NCBI GenBank assembly: GCA_003439945.1
Contig: QVRM01001983.1
Location: 558,501 to 622,500 of the forward strand
DNA from: Dermanyssus gallinae
Taxonomy: Eukaryota > Arthropoda > Arachnida > Mesostigmata > Dermanyssidae
Direction of reading: 5' to 3'
Length of the DNA: 64,000 nucleotides
This document shows positions 36,503-48,066 of the stretch, piece after piece; position 1 is the stretch's first letter, and each line of letters starts with the position of its first letter. Below the pieces are notes generated by a model. That model was not told the origin of the DNA and searched no databases. It saw only the letters and a program-made list of their open reading frames with translations. The position numbers and the translations under genes were made by a program.

Positions 36503-37134
36503 GGGGAGCGTGCGCCTCGACACTGTACCACGGAACTTCTGCTACTAACTATGTATGCGTGTCTACGTGCTCTCTGTTCGCCGTGCCACCACTGCCGCAC
36601 GTGATCATCAATTGCCCTTTACCTACCCGCTATGACTATGCGCTACTACCACTCTAGTGGATCGATCGGACTGCCGCTGCTATACATACGGTGCGGTGCG
36701 GGCCTACCAGGTCACGCTGCCGCCGCCGCTCGAACGTTTTACGCTCGTCCCACAACCCACCTCAGGCGCAGCAGGGTGTCCCCAACCTCGCAAGCTACCC
36801 CCAACCGTTCAGACGTCGATAGCGTCGAACTACAGCGCAAAGAAGCGAAGCGTTCCGTGCCGCGCCGTTTCGTCGGACAGATGGGTACGCGGTGTATGCA
36901 ATTCATCGCTGCGTCTGTGGATGATGGACCGACCGTTGACTGCCAACGATCCATAGCTGGCAGAAGCCGAACGGCTGGCCACGTGACGAAGAAACTGTCT
37001 GGAATCTGGTCTGAGCTGTCCCTTTTGTCTCACTTGAGACCAACCTCCTTGTGCCCGAGCGTGCCAGGCCGACGCATAAGAATACGCAGGGGCGCTTTCG
37101 GTCTAAACTCGGCGTCTGGAACCTCACTTTTGTC

Positions 37135-37170
<36 letters not shown>

Positions 37171-37747
37171 CCTCTGTGTTTCGCATGATTTCCCTTACTC
37201 TTGTCTCCTTGTCTCTATTTGTATATAGCAGAAGCTGCCTTTAGCTGCTCTGAATACAATCCAGTTCTTTTGTTTCGCCTGTATGCTGCGTTTTGTCTCC
37301 GTTGCAGCAACAACAACTACTACCACAAAAAACTAGTTATGCTACCACTACTAGTAAAAAAACTAGTTATGTTACTACTACTACTACTACCACCACCGCG
37401 AATGCATAACTATTGGTACAAAATACTGCTGCGGGCTGGGGCGTATCGCCAAATTGTTTGCACCTGCAAACACGCTTTACACGAGCTGCAGCACCGTCCC
37501 TGTCAGAAACACAGAGACAGTGAAAGAGGGAGAGAGAGACAGAGAGGGGGGAGAGAAAAGAAGCGAAAGAAGTATAGAGGAAGGGAGAAAGAGAGATTTA
37601 TATAGAGCACATAACAGAACAGACGATAACAAACGCGCCTGCTATGTTTACCGCCGCCCAAGGTGCATCGTCGGACACCTGCCATCAGCAACGTTGGACA
37701 AACTAGATCAGGCCGCCTTGCAGCATTTTCAGCGCACAGAGATCTCA
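36503..37747. other. GC-richer, low-complexity region without a recognisable gene
   Basis: The 198-codon frame 36632-37228 ends in a Ser/Leu run made by (TC)n at 37136-37168. Also present are (ACT)n near 37375-37392 and a GA-rich stretch at 37517-37600. The simple-repeat content argues against a coding exon, but a 5' flank or UTR of a host gene is possible. Confidence 0.35.
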
Positions 37748-37937
37748 CATTTACCTATGTAAAACCAATTACCTATAGAAAAGAAAAAACTTGCGCACAT
37801 TTGTCTATATCATATAATTGCTTATATGAACTTGCTTGCATTTACCTATATGAACCACTTACCTGTATAAACTTGCTTACATTTACCTATGTCAACTAAT
37901 TGCCTCTATAAACTTGCTTACATTTACCTATATCAGA
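37748..37937. repeat. Minisatellite with 41-bp unit, about 4.5 copies
   Basis: Units begin CATTTACCTAT and end AACTTGCTTA. They start at 37748 (50 bp, longer), 37798, 37839, 37880 and 37921 (partial). The three central units are exactly 41 bp. Confidence 0.85.
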
Positions 37938-38017
37938 TATCTATGCATTGGATGTTCTTATAATTTGCCTAATACGTTTACATATAAATACATGAATGTC
38001 GACTGTTTGTTCATAAT

Positions 38018-38068
38018 ATCAGGGGCGCTTAGAGTGGCAGCATAAACAGACATGTTAAGTCTATCTAG
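38018..38068 (-). repeat. Repeat C, copy 4
   Basis: The complement reads ACATGTCTG, TATGCTGCCACTCTAAGCG, CCCCTGATAT. It lies immediately 3' of the SINE B copy on the same strand. Confidence 0.6.
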
Positions 38069-38097
38069 GGATTCCCAACAGTCCTTGTGGCAACAGC

Positions 38098-38330
38098 ATG
38101 GTTGCTAATTCACAGCATTATGACATATCGTCTATTCTCATTGAGCATCGCCTAAGAAAAATTCGATCAAGAACAGCGATCAAACCGGCGAGCACGGTCG
38201 ACTCCACAACCAGAATGAGCGAACTAACTCGGTTAACCACGCCGTCACACATTTGCCCTTGCTTGCATTTGCCAATAACCAAACCAAGTAGTACGTTACG
38301 CTTGACTCTTACCAATCGTTACTAAGTTAG
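38098..38330 (-). repeat. SINE B, copy 2
   Basis: Antisense, GGCGTGGTTAACCGAGTTAG (A-box-like), then GCCGGTTTGATCGC (B-box-like) and CTTGATCGAATTTTTC. The body with AATAGACGATATG matches copies 1 and 3. With repeat C following, the whole may be one SINE from 38330 down to 38018. Confidence 0.55.
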
Positions 38331-38449
38331 ACAGCCAACGTATGGAAGCATAAACCCATATGCACAAAAAAGTTCGTTTAGAACAGTTACGAAAAGTGCC
38401 GGGCCATCTTTGTTTATTTTTTCCGTCCGCTTATTCTTATAACTAGTTG

Positions 38450-39262
38450 TCTCAAGAGGGCTGGATATAAACGCCATGAAGACCAAAGCTATGAAATTCA
38501 GAAGAGGAGGTCGATTGGCTGCTAAAAAAACGTTATACGTTGCGGCGGCCAATCCTTAGAATTCGTTAACTCTTTCCGGTATCTGGGGCTTCGGCTTCAT
38601 TATACTGGGACGACCTTGACTGCTCACATCGTCGAGACAGCGCGCACAGCCCTAATTTCTCTTTATGGAGAAATAGGCGATGTCCGGCGACTGTCCGTCC
38701 CGACGGCAGTGGCGCTTTTCTACCTCAAGGTTGTTCCGGCGCTGATGTATGGTCTTGGTAGAGTATGGGAACACCTCACTCGGGCAAACTTTGGTTTGCT
38801 TGAAAGGTGTTTTACAATGTACATGAAGCGAGTACTTTGCCTGTCAATGCGGGCAAGGAGCCGCTTTGTGTACCTAATGTGAGGCTGTGCACCAGTTGTT
38901 GAGATAATTCGATTGAGGTTGAAGACGCCGCGTACAGTACCATTCGAGAGCTCTATCTCGGAATGGGAAAATAAAGTTGAACAAGTCCGACGAGAGGTCG
39001 GAGACCTGGATATGTTCAGGGCCTCTTACCTCTGGTCTGGTCTTGCATGTGACAATCGCCACGTCTATACCAGATACATAGTTCATGGCTATCATCACCT
39101 GGTTTGTTCGAATACGAGCTTCCACGAAGAGTACACCGAGTGCGTCTGTCGACTATGCTCTCAGGCGTGTACTAAGTTTCATGCATCTGCCTGCCTGGCC
39201 CTTGCGAAGAGATCACTGCACTGCCTCTCTCGAATAACATGCCGCGAGCAGCTGAGTGTATA
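38450..39262 (+). pseudogene. LINE ORF2 3' half (RT motif D to C-terminus), frameshifted
   Basis: Begins with GLDINAMKTKAMKFRRGGRL (the region after YADD). A frameshift near 38550-38600 follows, then TAHIVETARTALISLYGEI, ALMYGLGRVWEHLTRANFG, YMKRVLCLSMRARSRFVYLM, a TGA stop at 38880-38882, then RHVYTRYIVHGYHHLVCS and a Cys/His tail. Block by block it matches the antisense LINE at 45913-46797, so the two are one family, distinct from but related to the LINE at 1243. It is 5' truncated just after the catalytic centre, as happens when reverse transcription stops early. Confidence 0.8.
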
Positions 39263-39328
39263 ATTGTATAATATCTATAATTGTTCATGTTATATGCATA
39301 CTCAATATGAGTGAAATAAATACGATGA

Positions 39329-39330
<2 letters not shown>

Positions 39331-39375
<45 letters not shown>
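39331..39375. repeat. (AT)n microsatellite at the 3' end of the preceding LINE
   Basis: GATGATGAT runs into about 22 AT units some 70 bp after the LINE stop, so it may have grown from the retrotransposon tail. Confidence 0.9.
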
Positions 39376-39376
<1 letters not shown>

Positions 39377-40026
39377 CGAGTTTACAACCTGTCTGTATTT
39401 TTTAACCGTTTAGAAGGATTAAACAATATTATTACTATGCAGGTTGTTCGGGCTTGTTGTACAAACTGGCGGACGGACAATAAGGACAAAAAGGATGGCG
39501 CAACAGAGTCCCTAAAGCCATTAAAAAAACTTAAAATTAATTTACCGGTTAACGTGCCAAGCCAAGTCAAGTTATTATAAAGACGAGCGTCACTTCTAGG
39601 CGACAAACATGTCAAACACGTTCGGCATGAGCTTAGCAGAAGCTTTTGCTCGCTGCATAGCTACTTGTGAGCAGCGTACCAAAATCCAGCTAAGTATTCC
39701 ATTACGCACCCAAGTAAGGCTAGGTGTTTCATTACGCATAAAAGTAGCGAATGTTATTCTCCCTGTTGTTGGTACAACTGCTACATACTGTGCAGGCACG
39801 TCGGACGTTTCCAGGTTTCTTGGTATTTGTTCTCAACGGATTAATGCCAACTAGAAAAAAACTAAATACTCATATTCCAAGAAACGAACGTGTCCGAAGT
39901 CATAAGTCTTGTATGCGTGGTCCAATAACAGCGTTCAGAGTTTCGTCTGAGGCTGTTGAAGAAAAGGTTTACTATATTTGTACTACTGCTAGCTTCTTAG
40001 GTAGCGACCTTGACTTCGAGTCATCA

Positions 40027-40028
<2 letters not shown>
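39376..40028. other. No recognisable gene
   Basis: The 81-codon frame 39609-39854 has no recognised domain. Confidence 0.4.
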
Positions 40029-40109
<81 letters not shown>

Positions 40110-40114
40110 TATAT
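40029..40114. repeat. (AT)n microsatellite
   Basis: About 43 AT units with one interruption near the end. Confidence 0.95.
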
Positions 40115-42110
40115 GACGCGTTGACAGTTATTGTGGCTGAAATCACATGTTGTTTCTTTGAGCAAAGCGAGTTTTGGTCAAACTGATATAATCTATTCGC
40201 AGTCAATAGTTCAACAGGGCTAAATAAGTGTCCCCGTCGGAGCATCAGCGACCATCAATTTTTTTATGAGATGCACATTGTTTATGCATCTTTTTAAGTT
40301 TGGGTCGGTGAAGGACAAGCACAGGAAATAAATGACACATTGTATCTTTCTTTATTTCGTAATATACGTCCCTCCTAAGCTCACACACATTTTCGCACGG
40401 CCTTGGCTGGATGGATCATCATACCCAGGAGCAACATACCATGCGAGATATCAAGAAAAGACCAAGTTTAACCCATGAAATTTGAATTTTGGTAATACAA
40501 ACGTTGTGCGCACATACTACGTCGAACGAATAAGTAGGGACGCTCTAAAAGAAAAATAAATAATTATTTGCTGGTGTTTACTCAAATTAATGATGCGAAT
40601 ATTACTTGTGATGATATGACGACAACAATTAATTCTTGGTTTTTCCGTCGTTGGAATTACTACTAATAAGAGCGTGTTGCTGGAATCGAACAAGGTGCAG
40701 CGTCACTTGTTGGGACCATTTGTATGACCCTCCAGCACCAGAACTCACAGTGGCCAGCGTTTGGGCGTCCACACCCAACCAAGGTGAGCCGACGGTCACC
40801 CTTAGTCGTCATCTTCATCTCTAGAAATGAAACTGAGACGATAGTCAATCTGGAAGAAGGTGGTACAGAAGTTTTCGCGACGCCTATCAGGAAGGGCTCT
40901 AAATCGTCTCGTAGGCAATTGTTCCACGACCACAAAAACGCGCCTACCAGGTCAAAAAACACAACGGATTTTTATTATTTATTTTGTAACACCCGGGCCT
41001 GCTAAATGTGTTTATGTTACATCAGCGTTTTTCGACACAACAATCGATCTAGCGTTTTACCAGTTCGGCTATGGACCGAACCGCCGGACAAACCGCGGCG
41101 TGGTATTTATCACATTTACTCCAGCATTCTTTGCATCGACATTCGTCTTGTGACAAAGGCTTCTGAACGCAGCACCTGGAGTCACGCAGGCGAAGCACCC
41201 AGCTCGCACGGAGAAATAGCATCTGCAATAACAATAATAACTAAACGTGATAAATGGCTTCTTCTTGGCAAGAGCATCTCCAGCGTTGTGAGACAGGGTT
41301 GGCTAATTGGACAACAAACTTTGGGGTCTAGTACTACTTGGCGAGAAAGTAATTTTTCGGATAGAACTAGAGCGTGGACATGTCTTCTTGTACGCAATTC
41401 TAATATTTTGCCTCTTACGCTCAATTACTCAACAGTATGCCTATATATTAGATACTACGTCTGAACGGATGCACAAATAATAACGAATATTTTGGTTGCA
41501 AATCCATGATGCTACGAGCTGTGGTTGAGAAGAAGCACAGGTTTTTTGATACACACACACACCAAAGTGAATGCACGCTAGCATTTCGACGTGCCTTGTT
41601 AAATTAATGACTCGTGCGACTTCGCGCCAGGCTGTCTGCCGACGAGATCAGCACTAATACTGAACAGGTGCTGCTCTGTTGAGTGCGGAAAGAACCGCAT
41701 GTGGTGCGTGACTCAGATATACAGTTTCTCGTTCTACTTCGTACCCAGCGATACTGTTGTACCTTGGCATTAGGATCGCATAATGTAAGTGCGCTACTAA
41801 GGCCACTTAGAGTGCAGGACGCATCTTACGCTATCTATGAGATCGGATCGATTTGTGTATCCGATAAGTGTTCTATTACAAAGTGCAAGCTTTACTACAT
41901 CTATCGTGATGGATCAGGTCACAAATGCCGAGAAAGCTGGCACGCATTTCATGTACGGTAAAGCAGACGATAACGCGGGGAACGTTGTACGCGAATCGTT
42001 TCCCAGACAGGTGCTTACCTTATCATGATACGTTCACGAGATTACATCGCTAGCTATGTGAAACTGGAGTTCACGGTCGTCGCTATGACGCCGGACGACC
42101 GCAGACAGTG
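40115..42110. other. No recognisable gene
   Basis: Two kilobases of unassigned sequence with open frames up to 152 codons (41006-41464). None has recognisable motifs. Confidence 0.4.
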
Positions 42111-42635
42111 AGAACGCCAGGTGTGGTGGAGCTTGTTGTTAAAGAACTAGCCCGTCGTCCAAGCATCGGGTCAGTGGCCGCAAGTGTCGATGCGAGTATC
42201 AGTACCATGCACAGGTTACTGCCCAACGAACAGCTGCATTTTTACCGGCTTCAGAGGGTTTAAGCTTCGGGGCCCATGGATTTCCAGCCACGTGTTGATT
42301 ACGGTTGCCGGTTTTTGCAACAAGAAAAATCGGTGTAGAGTTTCCGGCTATCGGGCTCTTTATGAACAAGGTTTTGTTTACATGAAAAGTGTGTTTAAGG
42401 CACATAACTCTCATTGGTGGGCCAGACCAGAAAACCCGCACCTGACTCGCCCGCATGCATACCGGGGTCGCTTCTCTGTGAACGTCTGGGCTGCCATGGT
42501 CAATAACCGCATCATAAGTCCTCGCATACTCCCTGACTGATTAAGTAGAGAAGCGCACCGCGTACTTTTGAGCCAAGACTGTTGCGACGAGTTCCACAGG
42601 TACGGCGGAGCGCCACCACACAGCAACGCCTACCA
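42111..42635 (+). pseudogene. Tc/mariner-superfamily transposase remnant (second type)
   Basis: In order: RTPGVVELVVKELARRPSIG and ISTMHRLLPNEQLHFYRLQRV (HTH and linker), a stop, a degraded stretch, then SVFKAHNSHWWARPENPHLTRPHA and RFSVNVWAAMVNNRIISPRILPD. These match the 'VFNFHNSH.WADENPHATRPHA / FSVNVWAGIVGD.LIGP..LPD' blocks of arthropod transposases of this superfamily. Near 42600, HRYGGAPPHSN stands where HDGAPPH is expected, so the second catalytic Asp is gone. At least three stops are present. No terminal repeats were found. Confidence 0.7.
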
Positions 42636-42752
42636 TTGCTTGGCCAGCGTGATCTCTCTGGCCAAGCAAGAGAGAAGTGATCTCTCAACCTTTCAAGCCC
42701 CGACTATTCTTTTGGGGCCGCCACCTGAAAAGTCTCGTTACGCGACGAAATA

Positions 42753-42754
<2 letters not shown>

Positions 42755-42818
<64 letters not shown>
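42755..42818. repeat. (AT)n microsatellite
   Basis: About 32 AT units. Confidence 0.95.
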
Positions 42819-42821
<3 letters not shown>

Positions 42822-43199
42822 ATGTAAACACCAGTTCTGACACATTTCTACCTAAATATACCTAAGAAAGGGAGGATTGTATATATAGCTTCAGTTATCT
42901 TTCATGCATGCCGATACCTAATATGAGACTGCTTGAATGATATAGGTGATGCTGAATGAGATGTAGATATTCTTTAGAAGCGGTTGAAGGCGAGAGTCAC
43001 TCAATCACTGACTAATTGGATCAATTCGTTAGAAGGACCGACCTCTCTAAGCACCAAACTCTGTTTAACTTGACTTCCCTCTAGCTTTGAGCAGTCAACA
43101 AAAGCGTAGTAAACACTTAATAAGTATAAGCTTTATAAAATAACAAAGAAACATATTTTCTTTATATTGTTTATTTCATTGATGTTTGTTGGACATACT
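42819..43199. other. No recognisable gene
   Basis: Unassigned AT-rich sequence. Confidence 0.4.
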
Positions 43200-43201
43200 T
43201 A

Positions 43202-43247
<46 letters not shown>

Positions 43248-43293
43248 GCGTCTTCATTGAAAACAAGGGCATATATTATACATTACATGCGCG

Positions 43294-43332
<39 letters not shown>
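43200..43332. repeat. Pair of (AT)n microsatellites
   Basis: (AT)n at 43205-43240 and 43298-43332 with a 57-bp spacer. Confidence 0.9.
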
Positions 43333-43333
<1 letters not shown>

Positions 43334-45452
43334 GAGTATCTCCAGCCATTGCCCAATGATGATTTATTTACCATCACTAAGTTTATTTATCAGCTTTGCC
43401 CAACATATGGTTTTTCATCGTTCACATCTTGATGGTCAAAGTAAGTAGTAATTCATTTGCGAGGCATTATCGAGGAATCCGATTATCGTCACATCAGTTA
43501 GGAAGCCCTTCACCTTTAAGCCGCGCTCACCTTAGGGTCTAAATCTGGTAGAATACACTTTTGAAGTTGTAAATGAATCTGAGCACTGATTCAGATTCAA
43601 CTTTAAGTCTATTCACAGAACCACCGTTTTGCTTGAGCTCTCTATCTACGCCACAGGCCCACCTATCCAGTCAGTTTGTTTACGAAACGTTTTCCTGAGG
43701 TGAGCGTCTGGATCTCATGGGGAAACTAGATTCAAGCGATTGGTATACAGCAAACAAGGACGTGAGCACTTTATACGTATCATGCCGACAAATGATGCCG
43801 TAGTGCAGTAGCGTGACGAGTCGATCCACTGGCGACCGCAGTGACCGGAAACAAGCTTCTAATGTGGTGACGCGCAGCTCGCACATGATTTATTTTTAAA
43901 GTCAGATTAGATGACGCAGACGAAACTCGGAGCAATATATTGAAAGATATTGCGCTGTGGGCATGCATCAATGTGGGCGGCTTTGGATAAGCCGAGTGAT
44001 AATTTTGTAACAATCGCTGATCTCGACCCTGTAACATCGTACGTGTTACGGACAAAGATTTATGCGCTGCAAGGTGGCTGGCTGTCCGTGACAATTTTAA
44101 CTTCTCCACTCTGCCTTGGTACAGTAATAAAAGCATAGATTTTGACTAATTGGTGAATGCCAACTGATTGTCCTTGAAGTACTAGGCCAATGCATATTAT
44201 ACTCTGCGATAAAAATATATGCAGGTTCCCGCAAAGCCGTGCCATTTGGACAAGAGTCACCCTCTTCATGCCTAAAACAGCAAACAAACAAAAAACGTCT
44301 ATTCAATGTTGATACATATTCCAGAAGCTTCGCAAATCACGATGACTTATTCTACTGTCCTACATGCAGACTAAATGCTGTTCGGCTGCTGCTGCTGCTA
44401 GAGGGGTTTGACCGGGAACTGTAATGTAGCTACGTGCTATTGGCATATGCTCGAATCGTCTTTCAAAAGTTTCCGCTCAAGGTCCTCGATGGGTCTATAG
44501 ATACTAATCTTCAAGAGTATCAAGTTTGTGTACTTGCAGTAGAAGACAAACATGTAGAGACCCAAGATTGTCTTTTAAAATGCGTCGATTGTGGTCCTTA
44601 TGCGGATTCAGCATGACCCGTTTCCACAGCAATTTAATTTAATGACACTCACCGCAAGTCAAAACATCTTTAGATATATATATATATATAATAGAGGCAT
44701 CTGATGGTTAACGGACTGGCTGCTGGACTGCAGATAACCGAAGCTGATGAGGCCGTAAACCGTTCGTATATGTTCACGACTTCAACAGGTCGGCAGAGAC
44801 TCACACAAGGAAAACCTCTGACTCTTATTGGAAGGGTACGATCATAACCAGTAGATTTGAAGCCGAAACATTCGAACACTTAAAGCAAAAATCTTTAAAA
44901 GCAGCAACATCATGGAAATCTTCTAAACAAAACGCGTTGTTTTCAATAAGTTTAACCACGTATAGCAGTGTGTTCAAGAATTTGTTCTGTAAAAAGAAAC
45001 TTACAAATAAGGACCACCTGGACAAAAAGAAAGCAGATCAATCAAGGTCGAATTCTGTAGTTTAAACTGTGTAACAGTACCAAACAATGGTATAGCTCAC
45101 CATATATAAGACAATTTCCAGATTTTTAAAACATTTTGCAAGTAGCCAACAAATTATATGCGTCAGTTATTACAAAAACGTTGCGGTGAGCTTTTACCTT
45201 TGAAAAAAGACGACCCTCGTACCCTTTTGTTTGCTTAAGAATGGCCACCCTTTAAAAGTCAAGCTAGTGGACAGATTATTATTATTACATGTCTGTCTAC
45301 AGTTCTGAATTTCAGTGAGACTATCGTGACTTAGCTTAGACGGCAGAATCTTCGCGTGCCAGTTGCCGCGAGCTTAGCGCTAACGCATTTTGGAATGGAA
45401 TGTCAAGAGGTGCAACTGTGTCTAAGCTCAACGTAGAAAAATGTCTAGCTAT
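43333..45452. other. No recognisable gene; short (AT)n at 44672-44690
   Basis: Unassigned. Open frames up to 118 codons show no recognised domain. Confidence 0.4.
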
Positions 45453-45581
45453 ACACATAGGTGCGCGGGTTCGAGCCCCACCGTTGCAAATTTGTATTCG
45501 TGGGGATCCGTGTATAAAGCATTGCGAAAAGCAGTCCCGTAGACGTTAAATCTTAGCTGAGATTCAGCCCAAAAAGTATTT
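45453..45581 (+). repeat. SINE A, copy 2, 5' truncated
   Basis: Starts inside the head at ACACATAGG, keeps the B box GCGGGTTCGAGCCCC (near 45464-45478) and the body words GCGAAAAGCAGTCCC and GACGTTAAAT, and ends AAAAAGTATTTTATTTAG. It aligns along its whole length with the complement of 33717-33845. Confidence 0.75.
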
Positions 45582-45816
45582 TATTTAGTTCTTTTTCTTC
45601 ACAAAACTATCGAGGATCAAAACTTCTCTATACACTTACAAGCGGTCAAGCTCTGTGGTGGGTTTTGCTCATGACTTTTATCCCTTTTTGTGAGAGGAAG
45701 TAAACGAATCGTAATGTTTGTGGATGGAACGGAAGGAGAAAGGTGAGCGGCAACTCTAACACTTGAAGTCGTGGCTTGGGTCCCAACGCGACGCATATCC
45801 ACTCGAAGTGATCTTT
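45582..45816. other. No recognisable gene
   Basis: Unassigned sequence between SINE A and the retroelement tail. Confidence 0.35.
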
Positions 45817-45903
45817 GTTGATGCTTGCAGTTTTGCGGTTAAAGTTCATATATAAAAAAAAGTGTACTTATGTTTTCGGGCTTAAATAATAATAATAATA
45901 ATA
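45817..45903 (+). repeat. Retroelement 3'-tail repeat with (AAT)n, fullest copy
   Basis: TGTTGATGCTTGCAGTTTTG and GTTCATATATAAAA are followed by GTGTACTTATGTTTTCGG and (AAT)n. The first part recurs at 46802-46840 and the last part at 47403-47447, as separate truncated copies. Confidence 0.6.
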
Positions 45904-45912
45904 CAAACGTCA

Positions 45913-46797
45913 TTATATAGAGTTTGAACACTTTAGCGACCACCCCACTGGGCGAGAAGGTGACATTTGTCCCAAGCGACATTGATCGCCAACTTGGTGA
46001 AATTCTTGAGTCGAACACACCAAGTGATGATAGCCATGTACAATATACCTTGTGTACACGTGCCGGCTAGTGCATGCCATTCCATCCCAAAGCTCCCTAG
46101 CGATGTACACATCTAACTGCGCTACCTCAGTCGAGGCCTCGGTCACTTTTCCCTGCCACTCTAACAAAAATTGCTGAAGTGGTTCTGTGATATGTGACTT
46201 AAGCCTGACTCTGTTTTTTTCCACTGCAGGTCCGCAATCCGCTAGCAGGTACACAAAGTGGTTCCTTGCCGTCCGCGGCAAGCAAAGAACGCGCTTCATA
46301 TATATTGAGAAGCATCTTCCTAGTTTCACAAAATTTGCCGCTGAAAGATAGTCCCACGCCCTGCCAAGACTGTAGCTCAACATTGGTACAATCTTAAGCT
46401 CAAAAAGACGCAACAGTCGTCGAAGGTCTCTCACCTCCGTGTGAATAGAGGCAATAGCTACCTGACAGCTGTCACCGATGTGCTGGGTAAAGGTCCTTCC
46501 CGTATAATGTAGTCTCAGACCCAATTACGGGAAGGAGTTGATAAACTCCAGCGGTTGGCCACAACAGGGTATTACGTCTACTGCAGCCAATCGACCCCTA
46601 CGGCAAAACCTAATTGCTTTCGTCTTCCGCGAATTCATTTGTAGACCCTTACGGTGGAGGTAACTTTCTACGTCGCCGACAATACGACGAATGGCACCGC
46701 GGCCCCGGTGGGCTAATACTATGTCATCCGCGTACATAACGACGACGGCGTTTCTAAACTCTTTCCGCACATGGCGGGCTAGGTCTGCAATGAGCAA
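45913..46797 (-). pseudogene. LINE ORF2 3' half with intact YADD, one in-frame stop
   Basis: Antisense from 46797: LIADLARHVRKEFRNAVVVMYADDIVLAHRG (motif C intact), KGLQMNSRKTKAIRFCRRGRL (motif D), FINSFP, a single TAA stop (46525-46527) where relatives have Tyr in FRYLGLRL, then 203 open codons through SYSLGRAWDYLSAANF, MKRVLCLPRTARNHFVYLLAD and RHVYTRYIVHGYHHLVCS. It is 5' truncated just before motif C. It is the best preserved member of the family also seen at 38450-39262. Confidence 0.85.
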
Positions 46798-46801
46798 TCC
46801 C

Positions 46802-46840
46802 TGTTGATGCTTGCAGTTTTGCGGTAAAAGTTCATATAAA
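46802..46840 (+). repeat. Retroelement 3'-tail repeat, partial copy
   Basis: TGTTGATGCTTGCAGTTTTG...GTTCATATAAAAA matches 45817-45855. It abuts the 5' end of the antisense LINE. Confidence 0.7.
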
Positions 46841-47149
46841 AAAATATTTTGGTGCCGCTAGTGTCGTGAGGCATGGTCGCTCCTACATAAGATTGGCAAA
46901 CGAATCGAACAGGCGACAGGGAGCAAAAGAGCTTTTGACTTTCTATTTCAGCGACTATCTCTGGCGGTTCAGCGCGACAATGGGGCAGCAATTATGGGCA
47001 CAATGAGGGGCTGCCTCGAGGACAAGTTCGACTGGTAGAATTCCTCACAAGCCCAAGTGTAGTTAGTTATTCACATTTCCCTGTAACCATAACATTAAAT
47101 AATAAATGAAGATAATTGAATTTTTATTTATATAATTTTACTATGTTAG

Positions 47150-47345
47150 CACTTTGGAGTGGACAATTGTTTCCGCGCGAACGTGTGATCACGGGTTCTC
47201 TAACCAAGGGTTAGCCCAGTTCAACAATGTGCCCCAAACAGACGCTGCATTTCCTCGTTGAATGTCGAGCGACAGCCTCTGACGCAAGAATTCGAATGCC
47301 CTCGAGTCTCCTGTCGAAAGATTAAGGCTTTTACCGACCCGCTGA
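47150..47345 (-). pseudogene. RLE-LINE 3' remnant (copy 4)
   Basis: Antisense: LIQRVGKSLNLSTGDSRAFEF, then LRQRLSLDIQRGNAASVWGT and LNWANPWLENP, matching the C-terminus of copies 1 and 6. The 3' UTR words CACTCCAAAGTGCTAACAT (complement at 47153-47171) follow. Only the last 55 or so codons survive. Confidence 0.75.
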
Positions 47346-47375
47346 ATCAATGAAGATATTATTCTATATAGAAAT

Positions 47376-47447
47376 AATATATATATATATATATATAAAT
47401 GTAGTGTACTTATGTTTTCGCATTTAAATAATAATAATAATAATAAT
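47376..47447. repeat. (AT)n tract and (AAT)n-tailed retroelement scrap
   Basis: (AT)n at 47376-47396 is followed by GTGTACTTATGTTTTCG and (AAT)n at 47403-47447, a tail-only copy of the repeat at 45861-45903. Confidence 0.75.
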
Positions 47448-47829
47448 CATAATACCTTAGCCAAAATCCTACACATTAGCCTGCAAGGAATTCGGCGAAG
47501 TATAAGCCCTCGATAGGCAAAAATGTCGCGCGGTCTGCCTTGCTCCGTCTGATAAGCTGCCCCTTCAAACCAGTTGACAATAGCATGCGGCCGAATGCAA
47601 AGAACTAGGCAAAAGGAGCTACCCAAGTCACGTTTGACCCTTACTTAGTTGTTTCATACTCTGGAGTGATACAAGGGCAGCCACTATGGAAGAGAGAGAG
47701 AGAGAGTGATACAAGGGCAGAGAGTATGCTACGCAAGGTACTTCTAGTGGAAATCGTTTAAAGCCTTTCCTTCATTTTAGTTTGGCATCATGTTGGCATA
47801 CAAACTTTCTCTGATGATGCGTGTGCTGA
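47448..47829. other. No recognisable gene
   Basis: GTGATACAAGGGCAG occurs twice (near 47667 and 47707), flanking a (AG)n run, a small tandem duplication. Otherwise unassigned. Confidence 0.4.
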
Positions 47830-48066
47830 GATGGTTGCCATCTACCAGGGTATCGCCGGTTTGATATTTGTTGTTGATCGAATCTCTTTGAGCGATACTC
47901 ACTAAATATAGATAGTAAGCCATACTGCGGAACGTTAGCCACGGATGTTGGAGAAGCCCTAGATATCTCAAAATGTCCAGCTCTTGATGCATTGAAGGTA
48001 TGTCTCACAGCTATCCCATGCCCGTAGAGAACGAATGATAGTCTATCATTAAAAACAACGCCCTTA
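47830..48066 (+). repeat. SINE B, copy 3
   Basis: GGTATCGCCGGTTTGAT (B-box-like), TTGTTGATCGAATCTCTTTGAG, TAGATATCTCAAAATGTCC and CATTAAAAACAACGCCCTTAAA match SINE B copy 1 in order and spacing. Confidence 0.6.

Noticed and set aside
36304..36604. Poly-Asn / poly-Leu frames at 36.3-36.6 kb and Gln/Thr-rich frames at 62.9-63.4 kb
   Set aside because: They are products of GTT/CAA microsatellites, open on both strands at once.
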